From positions 32,110,110-32,174,109 of the forward strand of contig CM060173.1 in the NCBI GenBank assembly GCA_030549775.1: a DNA stretch of 64,000 bases, in the 5' to 3' direction. The stretch is from Tamarix chinensis (taxonomy: Eukaryota; Streptophyta; Magnoliopsida; Caryophyllales; Tamaricaceae). Below, in pieces: positions 61,616 through 64,000 of the stretch. Both the position numbers and the translations under genes were made by a program. Each line of letters opens with the position of its first letter. The first letter of the stretch is position 1. Under the pieces are notes generated by a model. The model ran no database searches. It saw only the letters and a program-made list of their open reading frames with translations, and was not told the DNA's origin.

Positions 61616-62901
61616 TTGAGTTCAAAGGGTGGTACACTACCACTTTGTGCAATAACCCCTCCAGGCTCAATATACACCCCTTTGCCTTTCCCCTTTGCAG
61701 TAACTTCTAATAGTGCATTTGTATTCACAGGGTCCAGCACATTTAATAGCTCCTGCTCCTTACTAAAAGGAATTGGCTCTGACCTTGCAGCAGAGTCCAA
61801 TGTCCTACTCTACATACTAGGAGTTACATTCAGAGGAATATCATAACCCCTCTCCTGATCTGGTACTGGTTTGTTAATCTGTTGTGGATCAGTCTTTTTA
61901 ACTTGTCATACTCGTTGGATGGGTTATCCTCTCCCTAGCTGAGGTTTTTGTAGGTGAAAATTCTCATCATGTCCCACCCGATCACATTTAGGACAGTACC
62001 TTGGTCTCCAGTCATAGTCAACCTTCTGGTTTCTTACTATACCATTCGGCAGAGCAATCTGTATATGATCAATAACAGGAAGGCTAACATCCACCTCCAC
62101 TAGCAGTCTAGGATAAGATACACGTGCTCTAGTGGCTGTAACCATATCTGCACATAATGGAATTCCAATACAGCTGCCTATACGGCTTAGTGAATCAGTA
62201 GACCACTGGGTCACAGAGAGACCAGGAAATGTAATCCAGAGAGGCATTTTCTTCCATTCAGCATTGTCAAACGGTTCATTTGGGTTCCATCTTTTGATGA
62301 GTAAGTCAAATTCATTATCAAAATGAAATAAAAAATACCCCTGATCATGGAATAACACTTGAGGAGGACTAGACACTTTCGTCCGATTTTCTTTTACATA
62401 TTTCACCATTTGAGGATGGGTTGGTTGAAAGCCAGCAACCATACCCACTATAGTATACACCCATCTTTTTTCCTCAGCTTCAATTTCCTCTAAAACTAAT
62501 TGTGCTCTGGCTTCACCATTCACAATAATCGGGGGAGCATACTTCAGACTCATAACACCCTCCTCCTTTCTATTTTTAAGCAAAATATCCTTCCAGCTAT
62601 CGGTAGGGTTAACAACTGGATTTTCTCCCTTCTCTACATCATTATCACATTTTAACCCAATCGAAACAGGATCATCAATCTGCAAGGGCATATTAACTCC
62701 CATCAATGAATCAATATAGGTAACATTCAATTCAATATTCCTTTTCGCCCCATTCAACAGACCCCAAGAGGAATCCTCTGGCGTATTCAAATTGAATTTC
62801 CTAACAGGACTGATCTGATCTTCAATGGATTCAGCAATCGGCAATTCCTTTCCGGCAGAAGTGCCGGTAGGCTTAGAACGTTTCCGCTGATTCTTTCCCA
62901 T
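61616..62901 (-). pseudogene. LINE ORF1, nucleic-acid-binding protein
   Basis: From the ATG at 62901 there are 325 open codons to a stop at 61924. The frame continues as LDSAARSEPIPFSKEQELLN (61800-61612) towards ORF2. The middle (FHFDNEFDLLIKRWNPNEPFDN, MPLWITFPGLS) is the DUF4283-like domain of plant LINE ORF1. A zinc knuckle follows, YCPKCDRVGHDENFH, in which the last Cys is His (or is lost). ORF1 binds the LINE RNA. Confidence 0.85.
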
Positions 62902-62982
62902 CGCAGGAGATGGAATTTTTCCCGCGCGTGAGGCGCATTCTTTTTTTCTCTTATTTTTCTTTTGACTCGGTAGATAAAAAAA

Positions 62983-62997
62983 ATATTTTCGACCCTT
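62983..62997. repeat. LINE target-site duplication, right copy
   Basis: ATATTTTCGACCCTT, partner of 52821-52835. Confidence 0.85.
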
Positions 62998-63850
62998 AGG
63001 AACAACAATTTGTATGGAAAGTTAGAGAAGTGTGATTTTTTGTACCACAAGTCACCTTCCTAGGGTTTGTTGTATCTAAGGATGGTATTTCAATGGATGA
63101 GTTAAAGGTGGAGGCAATAAGGTCATGGCCTACACCGACATCCATTACCCACGTTCAATCCTTTCATGAACTTGCCTCATTTTATAGGAGATTCATAAAA
63201 TGATTTAACACTCTTTTGGCCCCTATCATAGAGTGTCTCAAGAAGGGAGAATTTAAGTGGACACCTATAGCCCAAGAAGCATTTGATGTGATCAAGGGCA
63301 AGCTAAGTGAGGCCCCCATATTAAGGTTACCAGATTTTGCTAAAGTTTTTGAAGTTGAATATGATGCAAGCAGGGTCAGGATTGGAGCTGTCCTACTACA
63401 AGAAGGTAAGCCAATATCCTATTTTAGTGAGAAGCTCAATAGATAAAGATCTAACTACAACATGTATGACAAGGATTTTTATGATATTATTAGGGCTCTA
63501 GATCATTTGTCTCATTATCTAAGGCCCACACAATTTGTATTATATACCGATCATGAGTCTCTAAAGTATGTAAATGGGTAACATAAGCTCAACCACAAGC
63601 ATGCTACGTGGATAAAGTTTTTACAATCCTTCTCTTTTGTAGTAAAACACAAGAGTGGTAAAACCAATGTAGTAGTTGATGCCCTCTCTAGAAGGTATTG
63701 TATGTTATGCCTATTAGAAGCTCGAGTCTTAGGGTTTGGATGCTTGAAGGAGCTATACAAGGAGGATGAAGACTTTGCAAGCTACCTTGAAGACCTAGAC
63801 AAGCTTCAAAGCCCCTATGTCATACATGATGGATTCCTCTTCAAGAATAC
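62998..63850 (+). pseudogene. Ty3/gypsy element H reverse transcriptase end and RNase H
   Basis: It resumes the frame cut at 52835. The thumb region SKDGISMDELKVEAIRSWPT (about 63073-63132, after a frame change near 63060) leads to RNase H: VEYDASRVRIGAVLLQEGKP (first Asp), YTDHESLKYV and VVDALSRR (about 63674-63697). Stops lie at 63201, 63444 and about 63578. RNase H removes the RNA template during reverse transcription. Confidence 0.85.
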
Positions 63851-64000
63851 CAAGCTTTGCATCCTGAAGAGTCCCATTTGAGAGCTGTTGATACGAGAAT
63901 CATATGGAGGTAGGCTAGCTAGACATTTTGGGATCAACAAAACCTATGACATACTTCAGGAGCACTTCTATTGGCCTAAAATGATAAGTGATGTACATAG
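63700..64000 (+). pseudogene. Ty3/gypsy element H integrase, N-terminal zinc-binding part (runs off window)
   Basis: The linker after RNase H, then LLIRESYGGRLARHFGINKT and YDILQEHFYWPKM, which are the start of the H2C2 zinc-binding domain of Ty3/gypsy integrase (His at the GG-x-x-x-x-H position). A TGA lies near 63879. The catalytic core is outside the window. The pol order PR-RT-RH-IN identifies the element as Ty3/gypsy, not Ty1/copia. Confidence 0.85.

Larger units (their letters stand above)
52836..62982 (-). mobile_element. L1-type LINE inserted in element H, itself split by LTR E
   Basis: The minus-strand element is about 4.8 kb without the LTR E insert. The 5' end is at about 62982, then ORF1 and ORF2 (endonuclease, reverse transcriptase, zinc finger). 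The 3' end at 52836 has a short poly(A), read as T8 at about 52834-52841. It is flanked by a 15-base duplication, so it may be full-length or close to it. ORF1 has one main break, the endonuclease and linker have several, and the reverse transcriptase part is open for 706 codons. Confidence 0.85.

Overview
The window is nuclear DNA from a flowering plant with a large, transposon-rich genome. I see no intact cellular protein-coding gene. What shows it is a plant: Ty3/gypsy ends primed by initiator tRNA-Met, a plant L1-type LINE, a Caulimoviridae endogenous pararetrovirus, and repeated 4-5 kb long terminal repeats (LTRs) carrying ATT arrays and minisatellites. The species cannot be named from the sequence.

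Left part (1-22388), all one related family of very long LTRs. The deepest layer is LTR D (only 22115-22388 visible, minus strand). LTR C lies in D (14120-14616 plus 18526-22114). C was hit by element X (LTR 1-4606, short interior, LTR 9193-14119) and by solo LTR B (14617-18525). The roughly 480 bp interior of X was in turn hit by solo LTR2 (4975-9074). Five-base target duplications support LTR2 (GTAGT, exact) and B (ACCTG/ACCCG).

Middle part (22389-31085): low-copy, AT-rich DNA. It holds a decayed hAT-type transposase remnant (minus strand, about 23735-24480), a locally duplicated non-coding region (26380-30240) with three roughly 0.6 kb units that keep two small hairpins, a tRNA-like sequence, and a promoter-like GC-richer edge near 30.2 kb.

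Right part (31086-64000): LTR F (minus strand) contains solo LTR G (32298-35787). F also appears to contain an endogenous pararetrovirus (about 36728-44340), bounded at both ends by AT-dinucleotide runs. The virus copy has an inverted reverse transcriptase piece followed by a colinear stretch: end of ORF1, ORF2, promoter region, primer site, movement protein, capsid region, protease. It has many stops and frameshifts. Then comes a Ty3/gypsy element H (5' LTR about 45308-50283, gag, protease, reverse transcriptase, RNase H, start of integrase; it runs off the right edge). H is interrupted by solo LTR B' in its LTR (45932-49958, TSD ATAAT). Its reverse transcriptase is interrupted by a minus-strand LINE (52836-62982, 15 bp TSD). 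The LINE is split by solo LTR E (55685-61000, TSD CCATT).

The genes do not work together as a pathway; the organisation is nested insertion, up to four deep on each side. The most interesting signals are inside the giant LTRs. A covarying stem-loop sits near every LTR 3' end. A five-base-pair YGAA-loop hairpin punctuates the ATT arrays. A minisatellite and a palindrome-plus-splice-donor-like block are conserved across diverged copies. Element X has almost no interior.
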